A stretch of DNA of 64,000 bases from assembly GCA_019637585.1 (NCBI GenBank), contig JAHBVL010000007.1, forward strand, positions 1-64,000, read 5' to 3'. A model generated the notes under the pieces. It was not told the origin of the DNA. It did not search any database and was given only the letters and a program-made list of their open reading frames with translations. This DNA is from Thermomicrobiales bacterium (GTDB lineage: Bacteria; Chloroflexota; Chloroflexia; Thermomicrobiales; UBA6265). Position 1 is the first letter of the stretch; each line of letters begins with the position of its first letter. Below are positions 45,211-53,326 of this stretch, piece after piece. Position numbers and translations under genes: made by a program.

Positions 45211-45978
45211 TTACCCCCGGCCCACGGCCAAACCGTCGTACCCCTGCGCGCCCCAGCAGGCCATGAACCGGTCCCAGGGGACTTCGAATTCGTAGGGGCG
45301 TTGGTAGTTGGTGTCGGTCGGGCCGAGGCAGTCGCGGATCACGACGACCTCTTCGTTGTAGCCGATGAAGACCATGGCGTGGTCGTTGCCGAGGACGACC
45401 TGCATCTCGCGTCCTTCCGGCGTGATCCAGGTCGCGGGAACCCAGTCCTTGAAGTCGACCGTCGTCTTGATCCAGATCAGGTAGCCGCGCGACAGAAAAT
45501 ACTCGACCCGAAATCGCGATCTGACCCGTCGTGTATCGAGGCCAAATCGCTCGAACACCGGCCGGAATCCTTGGCCGGTCGTTCGGCAGAGGAAATTCCA
45601 TGAGTAATCGCCCGAGAACATGGAAAAGATGTCGCCGCCGAAGATGAAGGCCCGCTCCCCCTGGAACTCATAGTAGGGCTCGATGCGGGAATCGATGGTG
45701 ATGGCGTCGAGCTGATCCTGGAGCGTGACATCAAAACCGAAGGTTTTGAGAATCGCCCAACCGGCGTCGAATTCGCAGGTGTAGGGCAGAAATGGACCGG
45801 TTTTGCTGGCGGTGGGGATGTAGGCGGTGTAGTGCGATGGATCGCGAATGGGCGCCGGGGTGTTTTCGACGACTTGCTGAGCAGCGGCCCTGCCTGGGGA
45901 GACCGCGACCAGCCCGGCCACCGCGCCCGCGGCGGCAGTGAGCAGCGTACGGCGACCGATCACCGGCCCGGACGGCAT
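45211..45978 (-). CDS. Exported C39-like cysteine peptidase family protein
   Basis: 255 residues. N-terminal Tat-like signal (GRRTLLTAAAGAVAGLVAVSPGRAAAQ). The papain-like layout of C39_2 proteins is visible: cysteine in LPYTCEFDAGWAIL, histidine in LGNDHAMVFIGY and acid in VVIRDCLGPTD. The Cys motif is less canonical than the usual DCGPT, so activity is uncertain. Probably a secreted peptidase or inactive relative. No clear Shine-Dalgarno. Confidence 0.7.
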   Translation of the reverse strand: MPSGPVIGRRTLLTAAAGAVAGLVAVSPGRAAAQQVVENTPAPIRDPSHYTAYIPTASKTGPFLPYTCEFDAGWAILKTFGFDVTLQDQLDAITIDSRIEPYYEFQGERAFIFGGDIFSMFSGDYSWNFLCRTTGQGFRPVFERFGLDTRRVRSRFRVEYFLSRGYLIWIKTTVDFKDWVPATWITPEGREMQVVLGNDHAMVFIGYNEEVVVIRDCLGPTDTNYQRPYEFEVPWDRFMACWGAQGYDGLAVGRG

Positions 45979-46284
45979 GGAACGTGCGCGTGCTTTGTCA
46001 GATGGATTGCTCGTACTCGAACCCCTTCGCTCTTCTTCATTCTACGGAAGAGCTCTCTTCCTGGTTTGCTGAATGCATCCGCCTGGTTCGGCACACGATT
46101 CGAACGTTTCTCTCATGCAAGGCGCCTGGAGTAGGGGATTCCACGATGACCCGATCCTGCAACTGCCCGCAAAGAGCTCGCCTTGCGTCGTTGAAGTCGC
46201 GCCGCGTTGAAATCTGTCGTCTCTTGTCCTATTGTTGCGATCCAATCGCAGTATCCGAGTGCCTTAGGGCGAGGAGGGAGAATT
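45979..46284. other. Divergent intergenic region
   Basis: No gene is supported here. It contains the promoter for the oligopeptide operon at 46207-46235 and presumably one for the C39-like gene, which I could not assign. No repeat of the families seen elsewhere in the window. Confidence 0.6.
46207..46235 (+). promoter_or_regulatory. Promoter of the oligopeptide ABC operon
   Basis: TTGAAA (46207-46212), 17 bp, TATTGT (46230-46235). Transcription would start near 46242, giving a 43-nt leader to the ATG at 46285, which has GAGGAGGGAG upstream. This also excludes the earlier in-frame start at 46207. Confidence 0.75.
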
Positions 46285-47952
46285 ATGGGTAAACCTGCGA
46301 AGGGTCGAGCGCTGTTGCTCGCCATTATGTCTATCGTTATGGTCGCGGGTGGCGCGTTCATGACGTTCGGTCAGGGCGCTGTTGCCCAGGACGCCAAGAT
46401 TCTGCGCGTTCACCAGGTGACGTTCCCAGATATTGCCGATCCACATCGGGCCTCATTCTCAAATGAGATCGCCATTCTGGCGCTCAACTACGAGGGTCTG
46501 ACTCGTCAGGACAGCGAGCTGAACACCGTTCCGGCCGCGGCCGAGAGCTGGGACTTCAACGAAGATCTGACCGAGCTGACCTTCCATCTTCGAGCTGGCC
46601 TGACCTACAGCGATGGTTCGCCGCTGACTGCTGAGCGTTTCCGCTTCGCCGTCGAGCGCACCTGTGACCCGAACACCGCCGGTCAGTATCCGAGCATCCT
46701 CTTCGACATCGTCGGATGCGCGGAGTTCAATGGCACCGATCCGGCCGATACCGCCGCATACGATGCAGCCAAGGCGGCTCTTGGCGTCAGCGCGCCGGAC
46801 GATCAGACCCTCGTGGTCAACCTGGTCGCCCCGGCTCCGTACTTCCCAACCGTCGCCAGCCTCTGGGTCTTCTATCCTGCTCAGCAGGAACTGATCGAGC
46901 AGGGTGGTGAGGATTGGTGGAAGGATCCGGCCCTGCAGCTCGGCAACGGCCCGTTCCAGATGACCAGCTTCGACGACACGCTCCAGGTTGGTTTCACGGC
47001 GAATGAGTATTACTGGGGTGGACGCGCGCTCCTCGATGGCATCGAGTATGTCTATCAGGGCGAGTCGTCGATCGCGATCGAAGCATGGCGCGCTGGTGAC
47101 CTCGACATCGTCGATGTCGATGCCGCGCAGATTCCGGTCGTGACCTCTGATCCAGCGCTGTCGGCCAACGTCGTTCAGTACGCCGTTGCCTCGACCTACA
47201 CCCTGTCGATGAACCTGACGCAGGCTCCGTTCGACGACATCAAGGTCCGCGAGGCCTTCTCCAAGGCGTTCGACCGCGAGACCTATTGTGGAATCATCCG
47301 CAACGGTGACTGCACGCCGACCCTGAGCTGGATTCCGGTTGGTCTTCCCGGCTCGATCGAAACCGACCTCTTCGGCTTCGATCCTGAGGGCGCCGTGGCG
47401 GCTCTCGCAGAGTCTTCCTATGGTGGCGCGGAGAACCTTCCGCCGATCACCCTCTACTTCAGCAGCAATGACACGGCCAACACGGCGCGTGCCGAGTGGG
47501 TTGCCGGTCAGTTCCGCGACATCCTCGGTGTCGAGATCACCCTGGCCCCGACGGAAGGCACAGCCCTCGTCGAGCTCCGCAAGGAGCCATCCACCTTCCC
47601 GCAGCTCCTGCTGGTTGGTGGCTGGATTCAGGACTATCCCGATCCGCAGAACTGGCTGAGCGTCTACTTCACCTGCGACGCCACGTTCGCCCAGCGCTTC
47701 GGCTACTGCAATGAAGCGTTCGATGAGCTCGTCAACCAGGCCGACCAGCTCGCAGATCCGGCCGAGCGCATGCCGCTCTACCAGCAGGCAAGCGAGATTC
47801 TGGTCAACGACATTCCTGGTCCGTTCCTCTACAACGGATCGCAGGTTTCGCTCGTGGCTGACGGTGTAACTGGCTTCACCGCCACGCCGCTCGACGTGGA
47901 GTGGCCAGGTCAGTTCACCTCACTGCTGACCATCGACATCGAGAGGTCCTAA
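46285..47952 (+). CDS. Oligopeptide-type ABC transporter substrate-binding protein
   Basis: 555 residues with a signal peptide (LLLAIMSIVMVAGGAFMTFG). SBP_bac_5 hallmarks: ADPHRASFSNEIAILALNYEGLTR, PAAAESWDFNEDLTELTFHLR, FRFAVERTCDP, GNGPFQM and IKVREAFSKAFDRE. Binds peptides, opines or related solutes in the periplasmic space or cell wall. The codon usage looks smoother than its neighbours, consistent with high expression. Followed by a strong hairpin, then two permeases; no ATPase genes are in this operon. Confidence 0.93.
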   Translation: MGKPAKGRALLLAIMSIVMVAGGAFMTFGQGAVAQDAKILRVHQVTFPDIADPHRASFSNEIAILALNYEGLTRQDSELNTVPAAAESWDFNEDLTELTFHLRAGLTYSDGSPLTAERFRFAVERTCDPNTAGQYPSILFDIVGCAEFNGTDPADTAAYDAAKAALGVSAPDDQTLVVNLVAPAPYFPTVASLWVFYPAQQELIEQGGEDWWKDPALQLGNGPFQMTSFDDTLQVGFTANEYYWGGRALLDGIEYVYQGESSIAIEAWRAGDLDIVDVDAAQIPVVTSDPALSANVVQYAVASTYTLSMNLTQAPFDDIKVREAFSKAFDRETYCGIIRNGDCTPTLSWIPVGLPGSIETDLFGFDPEGAVAALAESSYGGAENLPPITLYFSSNDTANTARAEWVAGQFRDILGVEITLAPTEGTALVELRKEPSTFPQLLLVGGWIQDYPDPQNWLSVYFTCDATFAQRFGYCNEAFDELVNQADQLADPAERMPLYQQASEILVNDIPGPFLYNGSQVSLVADGVTGFTATPLDVEWPGQFTSLLTIDIERS

Positions 47953-47958
47953 GGTTCG

Positions 47959-47995
47959 AAGCCGGGATGGAGCGAAGCTCCATCCCGGCTTTGTC
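47959..47995 (+). terminator. Strong hairpin between binding protein and permease
   Basis: AAGCCGGGATGGAGC (47959-47973), loop GAA, and a perfect 15-bp partner (47977-47991), then TGTCTGTTG. The T run is weak, so partial termination or mRNA protection is more likely than full termination. Confidence 0.75.
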
Positions 47996-48081
47996 TGTTG
48001 CCAGGGGCGGGTGCTCACGAAGCGAGAGCATCCACCTCACGGATGTTCACCTTTGGCCTTTGTTGCAGAGTTGACAACGAC

Positions 48082-49098
48082 ATGCTCCAGTTCATCATCC
48101 ATCGGCTGCTTTGGCTGATCCCGGTCATCATCGTGGTCGCCGCCGTGACTTTCGCGCTGATGCTGCGAGCTCCGGGCGGACCGTGGGATCTCGAGAAACC
48201 GATGCCACCGTCGGCTATCGAGAACCTGAACAAGCAGTTTGGTCTGGATAAGCCGGTCTGGTTCGATACTCAGGGATTCAGTGACGCGCGCGATGCGGGT
48301 GTGCGTAATCCGATCACCCTGGCCGGTGAGCTGCTCGACACGCAGTTCTTCAACTATCTGGGACGAGTTTTTCGGGGTGATCTCGGCCCGACCTATGCCT
48401 CGGTCGGATCTGAGAGCGTCCAGGACGTTATCAAAGACAAGTTCCCCGTTTCACTTCGAATCGGACTGGTGGCGATCACGTTCGCCGTCCTCGTGGGGAT
48501 TCCGCTCGGTCTGATCAGCGCATTGCGCCAGAACACCTCGGTGGATTACGTCTGCATGTTCCTATCGACACTCGGCATCGCGGTGCCGACTTTCGTCAGC
48601 GGACTGATCTTGCTCATTTTCATGAGCCGGATGCTCAACATCTCGCCGATTCGCCGACCCGACGAGTGGCACGGATTCTTCAGTACGGCATACCTGCTTC
48701 CCGGCATGGTGCTGGGGCTCGGCACGACCGCCTATGTCACACGATTGACTCGGGCCAGCGTGCTTGAGATCAAGCAGCAGGACTTCATTCGGACGGCGCG
48801 GGCGAAGGGTCTGTCACGCACCAACGTAACCATCAAGCACATTCTGCGCAATGCGCTTTTGCCGGTCATCACCATCATCGGACCTGCCGCCGCCGATCTG
48901 ATCACTGGATCGATCATCATCGAAAATATCTTCGGCGCTCCGGGACTGGGGAGCTCGTTTGTTACCTCGATTGGCAAACGTGACTACTCCATGCTAGTCG
49001 GTGTGACGATTTTCTACGCATCATTGATCGCACTGGCCAACATCCTTGTCGATATCAGCTACGGGTTCCTCGACCCGAGAATCCGGACTTCCCGATGA
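48082..49098 (+). CDS. Oligopeptide/dipeptide ABC permease (DppB/OppB type)
   Basis: 338 residues from ATG 48082; the frame extends to 47998 but MLQFIIHRLLWLIPVIIVV is the standard N-terminus. Six helices, a large external loop containing PWDLEKPMPPSAIENLNKQFGL, and the EAA loop FIRTARAKGLSRTNVTIKHILRNALLP. The next gene overlaps by ATGA. Confidence 0.95.
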   Translation: MLQFIIHRLLWLIPVIIVVAAVTFALMLRAPGGPWDLEKPMPPSAIENLNKQFGLDKPVWFDTQGFSDARDAGVRNPITLAGELLDTQFFNYLGRVFRGDLGPTYASVGSESVQDVIKDKFPVSLRIGLVAITFAVLVGIPLGLISALRQNTSVDYVCMFLSTLGIAVPTFVSGLILLIFMSRMLNISPIRRPDEWHGFFSTAYLLPGMVLGLGTTAYVTRLTRASVLEIKQQDFIRTARAKGLSRTNVTIKHILRNALLPVITIIGPAAADLITGSIIIENIFGAPGLGSSFVTSIGKRDYSMLVGVTIFYASLIALANILVDISYGFLDPRIRTSR

Positions 49099-50123
49099 GC
49101 CAAACCGCTGCTGAATTCGCCGATTTGACGCTTCAGGACCTGGCGGAGACCGAGGCTCTCGATGAGATCACGCTGAAGCAGCTGGCCCGCCCATCCCGGA
49201 GTCTCTGGTCGAACGCCTGGCGAAGGCTGCGCAAGAACAAAATGGCGATGGCCGGACTCATCTATCTGGCGTTTCTGCTGGTCGTGGCGGTGTTCGCATC
49301 AGCGATCGCCACCCAGAATCCCGTTCGGGCCGATGTGGCGACGGCAGGCACCTTGCGGCAGGCGGCCTGGATCGAGGATCCCAATCCGCTCAAAACCGGC
49401 AGCTGGGATTATCCGCTCGGCACCGACAGCATCGGCCGTGATGTCTTCAGCCGGCTCGTGTATGGCACCAGAGTTTCGCTCGTGGTCGGGTTCATTCCGA
49501 TGCTGGTCATCATGTTCGTCGGCGTGCCGTTTGGATTGATCGCGGGATACACCGGTGGCCGCATCGACAACCTCATGATGCGCATCACCGACATGGTCTA
49601 CGCCTTCCCGGCGTTGTTGCTGGCCATCATCATGCAGATCTCCTTTGGCGGCAGCCGGGTGGGAAGTCTGCTCAATGGCCTGGTGCTCCTCTTCCTGAGT
49701 CTGTCGATTGTGAACTGGACCGGCGTGGCCAGACTCGTGCGGGGCACAACCCTGTCTCTTGCCGAGAAGGAGTTTGTGGAATCTGCGCGAGCGTCGGGTG
49801 CATCGCATGGCCGGATTCTCTTCAAGCACATTTTTCCCAACACACTGGGCGCGATCATCGTGGCTGGAGCGTTCATCATCCCCACGGCGATCATTTCCGA
49901 GGCGGTGCTCAGTTACCTCGGTGTCGGACTCCGGCCGAGCGTCGATCTGGGTTCTCCCTTCCCCACCAGCTGGGGACAAATGATCCTCGACGGTTCGAAG
50001 TTCTATCAGGCACAGCTCTGGATGTTGCTCGGACCGAGCCTGGCGATCGCCCTGATCACGCTGGCCTTCACCTTTGTCGGGGATGGTCTGCGCGACGCGC
50101 TCGATCCTCGCGGTATCGACTAG
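49095..50123 (+). CDS. Oligopeptide/dipeptide ABC permease (DppC/OppC type)
   Basis: 342 residues. N-terminal SLWSNAWRRLRKNKMAMAGL is the family start, then LGTDSIGRDVFSRLVYGTRVSL and the EAA loop FVESARASGASHGRILFKHIFPNTL. It ends with GDGLRDALDPR. ATGA overlap with the first permease. No ATP-binding subunit follows; instead a tandem palindromic repeat begins, so the ATPases must be encoded elsewhere. Confidence 0.95.
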   Translation: MSQTAAEFADLTLQDLAETEALDEITLKQLARPSRSLWSNAWRRLRKNKMAMAGLIYLAFLLVVAVFASAIATQNPVRADVATAGTLRQAAWIEDPNPLKTGSWDYPLGTDSIGRDVFSRLVYGTRVSLVVGFIPMLVIMFVGVPFGLIAGYTGGRIDNLMMRITDMVYAFPALLLAIIMQISFGGSRVGSLLNGLVLLFLSLSIVNWTGVARLVRGTTLSLAEKEFVESARASGASHGRILFKHIFPNTLGAIIVAGAFIIPTAIISEAVLSYLGVGLRPSVDLGSPFPTSWGQMILDGSKFYQAQLWMLLGPSLAIALITLAFTFVGDGLRDALDPRGID

Positions 50124-50193
50124 GACGACACGAGACCCCCCGGTGCGACTTGCACACGGTGTGTGCCTCGAACATGCAGGTTGCCGCGAAACT

Positions 50194-50420
50194 CGCCCGG
50201 CCGTAAACGGGCCGGGCTCACGGTGCGATGGTCCTCCGGACCCGGGGTCGCCCCGGCAGGGGCATGGCACTGTGAGCGGCGCGCCGTTTACGGCGCCGCG
50301 GTGTGGCGAGACCCGCCCGGCCGTAAACGGGCCGGGCTCACGGTGCGAAGGTCCTCCGGACCACGGTTTGCCCCGGCAGGGGCATCGCACTGTGAGCGGC
50401 GCCGTTTACGGCGCTGCGGC
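50194..50420. repeat. Tandem 120-bp unit made of four palindromes
   Basis: Two copies with a period of exactly 120 bp start at 50194 and 50314 (CGCCCGGCCGTAAACGGGCC...). Each unit holds four hairpins: CCCGGCC-GTAAAC-GGGCCGGG, GGTCC-TC-CGGACC, TGCCCC-GGC-AGGGGCA and GGCGCCG-TTTA-CGGCGC. The second copy runs into the 3' end of the acetyltransferase gene. Confidence 0.88.
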
Positions 50421-50957
50421 GTCGCGGGCAGCGCGTGCGGTATCGACGAGCGGCAGCTCAAACACCAGCTCCAGACCATCGATCTCGTCCATCTGCTCGC
50501 CGACCTGAACGAACCCGAGTCGTCTGGCGATGGCCAGCGATGGTTCGTTGTCGGGGCTGATGGAGGCTCGCACGACCGTGACGGCGGGATGCCGGGCCGC
50601 TTCGTCGATGAGTGCTTGCGCTGTGGCCCGTCCGTATCCCTTTCGCCGGAACTCGGGCTGCACTTCGTAGCCGATCTCGACCATCCCCCGTTCGTCGGGT
50701 GGACCGTGAAATCCTGCTCTGCCGATCACCACCGAATCCGCCGATCGAACGGTCGCCCGGGCCAGCCAGGGCGCTGACGCCGGATCCTCCCGCATCTGGT
50801 CGAGTCTGATCTGCCAGAGCCAGGTGTCGTGGAGAAACGCCTTGGGAAGGGTGAGTCCGACTTCCCTGCTGGCCGCGTTCAGGTCTCCCGCGAGGAGGAG
50901 CGCCAGCGTCGAGGACGAGAGAAGCTGGAAATGGAGGTTCGGCACTGTTTCGGTCAC
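50406..50957 (-). CDS. GNAT-family N-acetyltransferase
   Basis: 183 residues from a GTG. Acetyl-CoA binding motif A is EIGYEVQPEFRRKGYGRATAQALIDEA (RRKGYG loop), followed by VRASISPDNEPSLAIARRLGFVQVG, the RimJ/RimL style. Target unknown. The last residues AAP and the stop are supplied by the 120-bp repeat. A -10-like TATCAT (50969-50964) lies 6 nt before the GTG with no Shine-Dalgarno, suggesting leaderless initiation. Confidence 0.88.
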   Translation of the reverse strand: MTETVPNLHFQLLSSSTLALLLAGDLNAASREVGLTLPKAFLHDTWLWQIRLDQMREDPASAPWLARATVRSADSVVIGRAGFHGPPDERGMVEIGYEVQPEFRRKGYGRATAQALIDEAARHPAVTVVRASISPDNEPSLAIARRLGFVQVGEQMDEIDGLELVFELPLVDTARAARDAAAP

Positions 50958-50993
50958 GGCCGAATGATAGCGCCGAACCTCGATTGGGACCGC

Positions 50994-51242
50994 TCAGATC
51001 TGATTCAGACCGGCGATGCTCTCCACCGTCGCCTCAGGAGTGGAAACCGGCCGAGTCGTCCGACGGCGTCCGGCGAATTCGGAGAGCCGCTGTTTCCATT
51101 GGGTCCAGAATGTCCCGTCGCTCCCCTGGGCTGCGGCGCCGGACCGGCCTTCCTCCCGAATCGCCATGTGCCGGTCGCCTAACCTCCGATGATGTTCGTG
51201 CAGTATCGCGTCCACTTCATAGAGCAAACTCTGTCCGTGCAT
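50994..51242 (-). CDS. Small hypothetical protein
   Basis: 82 residues from ATG 51242 (AGGTGGG and AAGG upstream); the frame could start at 51326. MHGQSLLYEVDAILHEHHRR is helical, then a basic linker and FWTQWKQRLSEFAGRRR. No family recognised. Composition is compatible with a gene, but it lies near repeats, so support is modest. Confidence 0.4.
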   Translation of the reverse strand: MHGQSLLYEVDAILHEHHRRLGDRHMAIREEGRSGAAAQGSDGTFWTQWKQRLSEFAGRRRTTRPVSTPEATVESIAGLNQI

Positions 51243-51371
51243 AGCCTTATCCCACCTCTTAATGACTGCGCCAACCGGGCGCCGCCCATTCCGTTGCGGC
51301 AATCGCTTACGCCGCAAGGCGATCATCGGTCATGCGATGGGGGATGGGTATACGTAAGGTGACGGATTTGG

Positions 51372-51427
51372 GGGATGGGAAATGGGGCGAAGGGCAAAGG
51401 GCAAAGGGCAAATGGCAAATGGGGAAT
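51372..51427 (+). repeat. Heptanucleotide array D
   Basis: Eight 7-bp units: GGGATGG, GAAATGG, GGCGAAG, GGCAAAG, GGCAAAG, GGCAAAT, GGCAAAT, GGGGAAT. The inverted counterpart (TGCCCTT-type) lies at 54435-54476. Confidence 0.85.
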
Positions 51428-51430
51428 GAA

Positions 51431-51691
51431 CGCGTAGCCTCGCCATTTCTGGCGCTTTTCGCGCGCATCCGATGGGGGATCGTAGACGCGACGCCGGTCT
51501 TTGCTCGCGGTACCGAAAAAGCTCGGTCATCCCGAGCGAAGCCGAGGGATCTCTCGTTCGGGTCTGGACGGTTGCTCTTTTGCAGCGTCGCCAGACGTGG
51601 AGGAGAGGTCCCTCCACTCTGCTGCGCTCCGGTCGGGATGACGATGGAGGGCGAACCCGATACGACGCGTAGATTCGCCATTTATGGCGCT
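51431..51691. repeat. Hairpin repeat copy H3 flanked by two CGCCAT palindrome copies
   Basis: 51526-51643 is the hairpin repeat (GTCATCCCGAGCGAAGCC ... GGTCGGGATGAC). On both sides is the motif CGCGTAG-N-(C/T)TCGCCATTTxTGGCGC: at 51431-51456 (one mismatch in the palindrome) and 51667-51691, both in the same orientation. The whole gap 51327-51774 holds no supported gene. Confidence 0.8.
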
Positions 51692-51774
51692 TTTCGCCGC
51701 CGACGGTTGGGGATCTCCCCACGTGCGTCACTCGGGTGCTGGCGCGGGCGCGGAAGGATCGCGTCGTTCTGGGC

Positions 51775-52725
51775 TTATGGCAGCAGGTGAAGGTTGTGGT
51801 CGATCCACTGGCTGCCGAGGCTGGCCTGGAACTGGGCACTGGTTGCTTCCAGAACGAGACCGGGGATGTCGAGTCCCAGGTCGGTTGCTGTTTGCGCGTA
51901 CCGTCCGTGTTTCTTGAGGTGAGCGTTCTGGGCTTCCCAGAGCTGGATGAGGGTGAGGCGATCCAGCCAGCCCTCCAACGGGCGAGCCTCGGGAAGATCG
52001 CTGCTCTGAACCGAGAACTGCACAACACCCCAGCGCTCCGGGCGGTGCATATCGATCGCGTCCTGTGGCGACCAGACCCAGTTGTCCTCTCGCAGGTTCG
52101 GAACCTTCACGTAGGCGCTGTCGATGATGTCGTAGCGCCATTCGACCCGGCTGAACCCCACCCGCCATTGCTCGCCGTCCGCCGGCGCGTCCCCGGACCC
52201 ACCACACTCTTTCAGGGCTGACCAGGGAATCGCGATTTCCACCGACCAGCCACTGTCGGTGTCTGATGGATCGTTCAATGTGCCGTCCAGATGAACAGCG
52301 GTCCGAACACCATGCATCTCCCAACCGGAGAGCGCCGACCCGCCTGAGCGATAGGGACGGGTGAGCATCAGATCCCAGGTGGCGTTGAGGGCGTTGACCT
52401 CCAGCTCGCCATAATGGTGACCACGACCCGATGGATCGACAAAAACCTCGAAGTCGTTGTCGAGGTACATCACCGCGTCATGGTCGGTGATCCATCCGCA
52501 GAGGTGGGGTTCCTCCATCAGAGCGCCGACGTAGAAGTAGTCGTCGTCCCAGAGCATCTTCGCCCGGGTCCGAAAGCGGGGCAGGGGTTTGCGGTCGCCT
52601 TCGATGTCGACAAAGTCAGCTGTCCACGGCGCGTGACCCCAGACATCGTCGTCGAGCCTCCCGGTCAGCCTGGGAGCGACGATCGTTCTCGGACAGACAT
52701 AGTACTCAGGTTCGCGAGTCGCCAC
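51775..52725 (-). CDS. Carbohydrate-binding CBM9-like protein
   Basis: 316 residues from a GTG, no signal peptide. The N-terminus has LTGRLDDDVWGHAPWTADFVD, then RAKMLWDDDYFYVGALMEEP and YLDNDFEVFVDPSGRGHHYGELEVNA, diagnostic of the CBM9-like_3 (DOMON-type) domain, and SGWSVEIAIPWSAL and WRVGFSRVEW later. Many such proteins occur in polysaccharide or xenobiotic catabolic clusters; the ligand is unknown. It lies downstream of the AOC-like and creatininase genes on the same strand. Confidence 0.85.
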   Translation of the reverse strand: MATREPEYYVCPRTIVAPRLTGRLDDDVWGHAPWTADFVDIEGDRKPLPRFRTRAKMLWDDDYFYVGALMEEPHLCGWITDHDAVMYLDNDFEVFVDPSGRGHHYGELEVNALNATWDLMLTRPYRSGGSALSGWEMHGVRTAVHLDGTLNDPSDTDSGWSVEIAIPWSALKECGGSGDAPADGEQWRVGFSRVEWRYDIIDSAYVKVPNLREDNWVWSPQDAIDMHRPERWGVVQFSVQSSDLPEARPLEGWLDRLTLIQLWEAQNAHLKKHGRYAQTATDLGLDIPGLVLEATSAQFQASLGSQWIDHNLHLLP

Positions 52726-52800
52726 TTCGATTTGGTCGACCAGGAGTCCCCCTTCACTGCTCCGGATTCCGGACCCCGGCCCCCCAGACCCCCTACAACG

Positions 52801-53286
52801 TCAGAGCCAGATCTCGAATGTCTTGATCCAGGTTGTCAGATCGTCGGTCGGTTCGACGCTCACGGTGCCGGCGGCTCCCAGATAGATACCCGATCCACCG
52901 ACGATCGTGCGGAAGGAGTCGCCAGATCCGGCGGCTTGCAGACCCTGCAACTGAATGGTGCTGCCATCGGCGAAGATGATCGTTTCGATGAGCAGACACT
53001 GACCTGTTTCGTCGAGCGAGGTGCAGACTCCCTGGGTGGTGGCGCCCGTATCAGACGAGTTCGTTTCGTCGAAGAGGGCGTTTGGTCCCCAGATGATCAT
53101 GTCTCCTGCCGACGGGCCGGGATCCCCGCCGTCGACATTCGTGATCAGGGCCGCATGCTCGATGAGTACGAGCACCACAGGACCCGCAACCGCGGTCGGG
53201 GTGCCGGCGTCGTGGGCAACGGCTGATGACTGCATGGCCAGCGTCACGATCAGCACCGTGGCCAGTGCCGCGATCGTCTTTCGCAT
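52801..53286 (-). CDS. Secreted allene-oxide-cyclase-barrel-like protein
   Basis: 161 residues. Signal peptide KTIAALATVLIVTLAMQSSAVA. The mature region follows the pattern of bacterial AOC/dirigent-like barrels: GDMIIWGPNALFDETNSSD, GVCTSLDETGQCLLIETI, FADGSTIQLQGL and TIVGGSGIYLGAAGTV. The cysteines in GVC and QCL would pair. Plant relatives cyclise oxylipins or guide coupling reactions; bacterial function is not known. AGAGGA upstream. Confidence 0.75.
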   Translation of the reverse strand: MRKTIAALATVLIVTLAMQSSAVAHDAGTPTAVAGPVVLVLIEHAALITNVDGGDPGPSAGDMIIWGPNALFDETNSSDTGATTQGVCTSLDETGQCLLIETIIFADGSTIQLQGLQAAGSGDSFRTIVGGSGIYLGAAGTVSVEPTDDLTTWIKTFEIWL

Positions 53287-53326
53287 ATCTCGTCCTCTGT
53301 CCTTCAGGGCATTCGCGTCTGGATGG

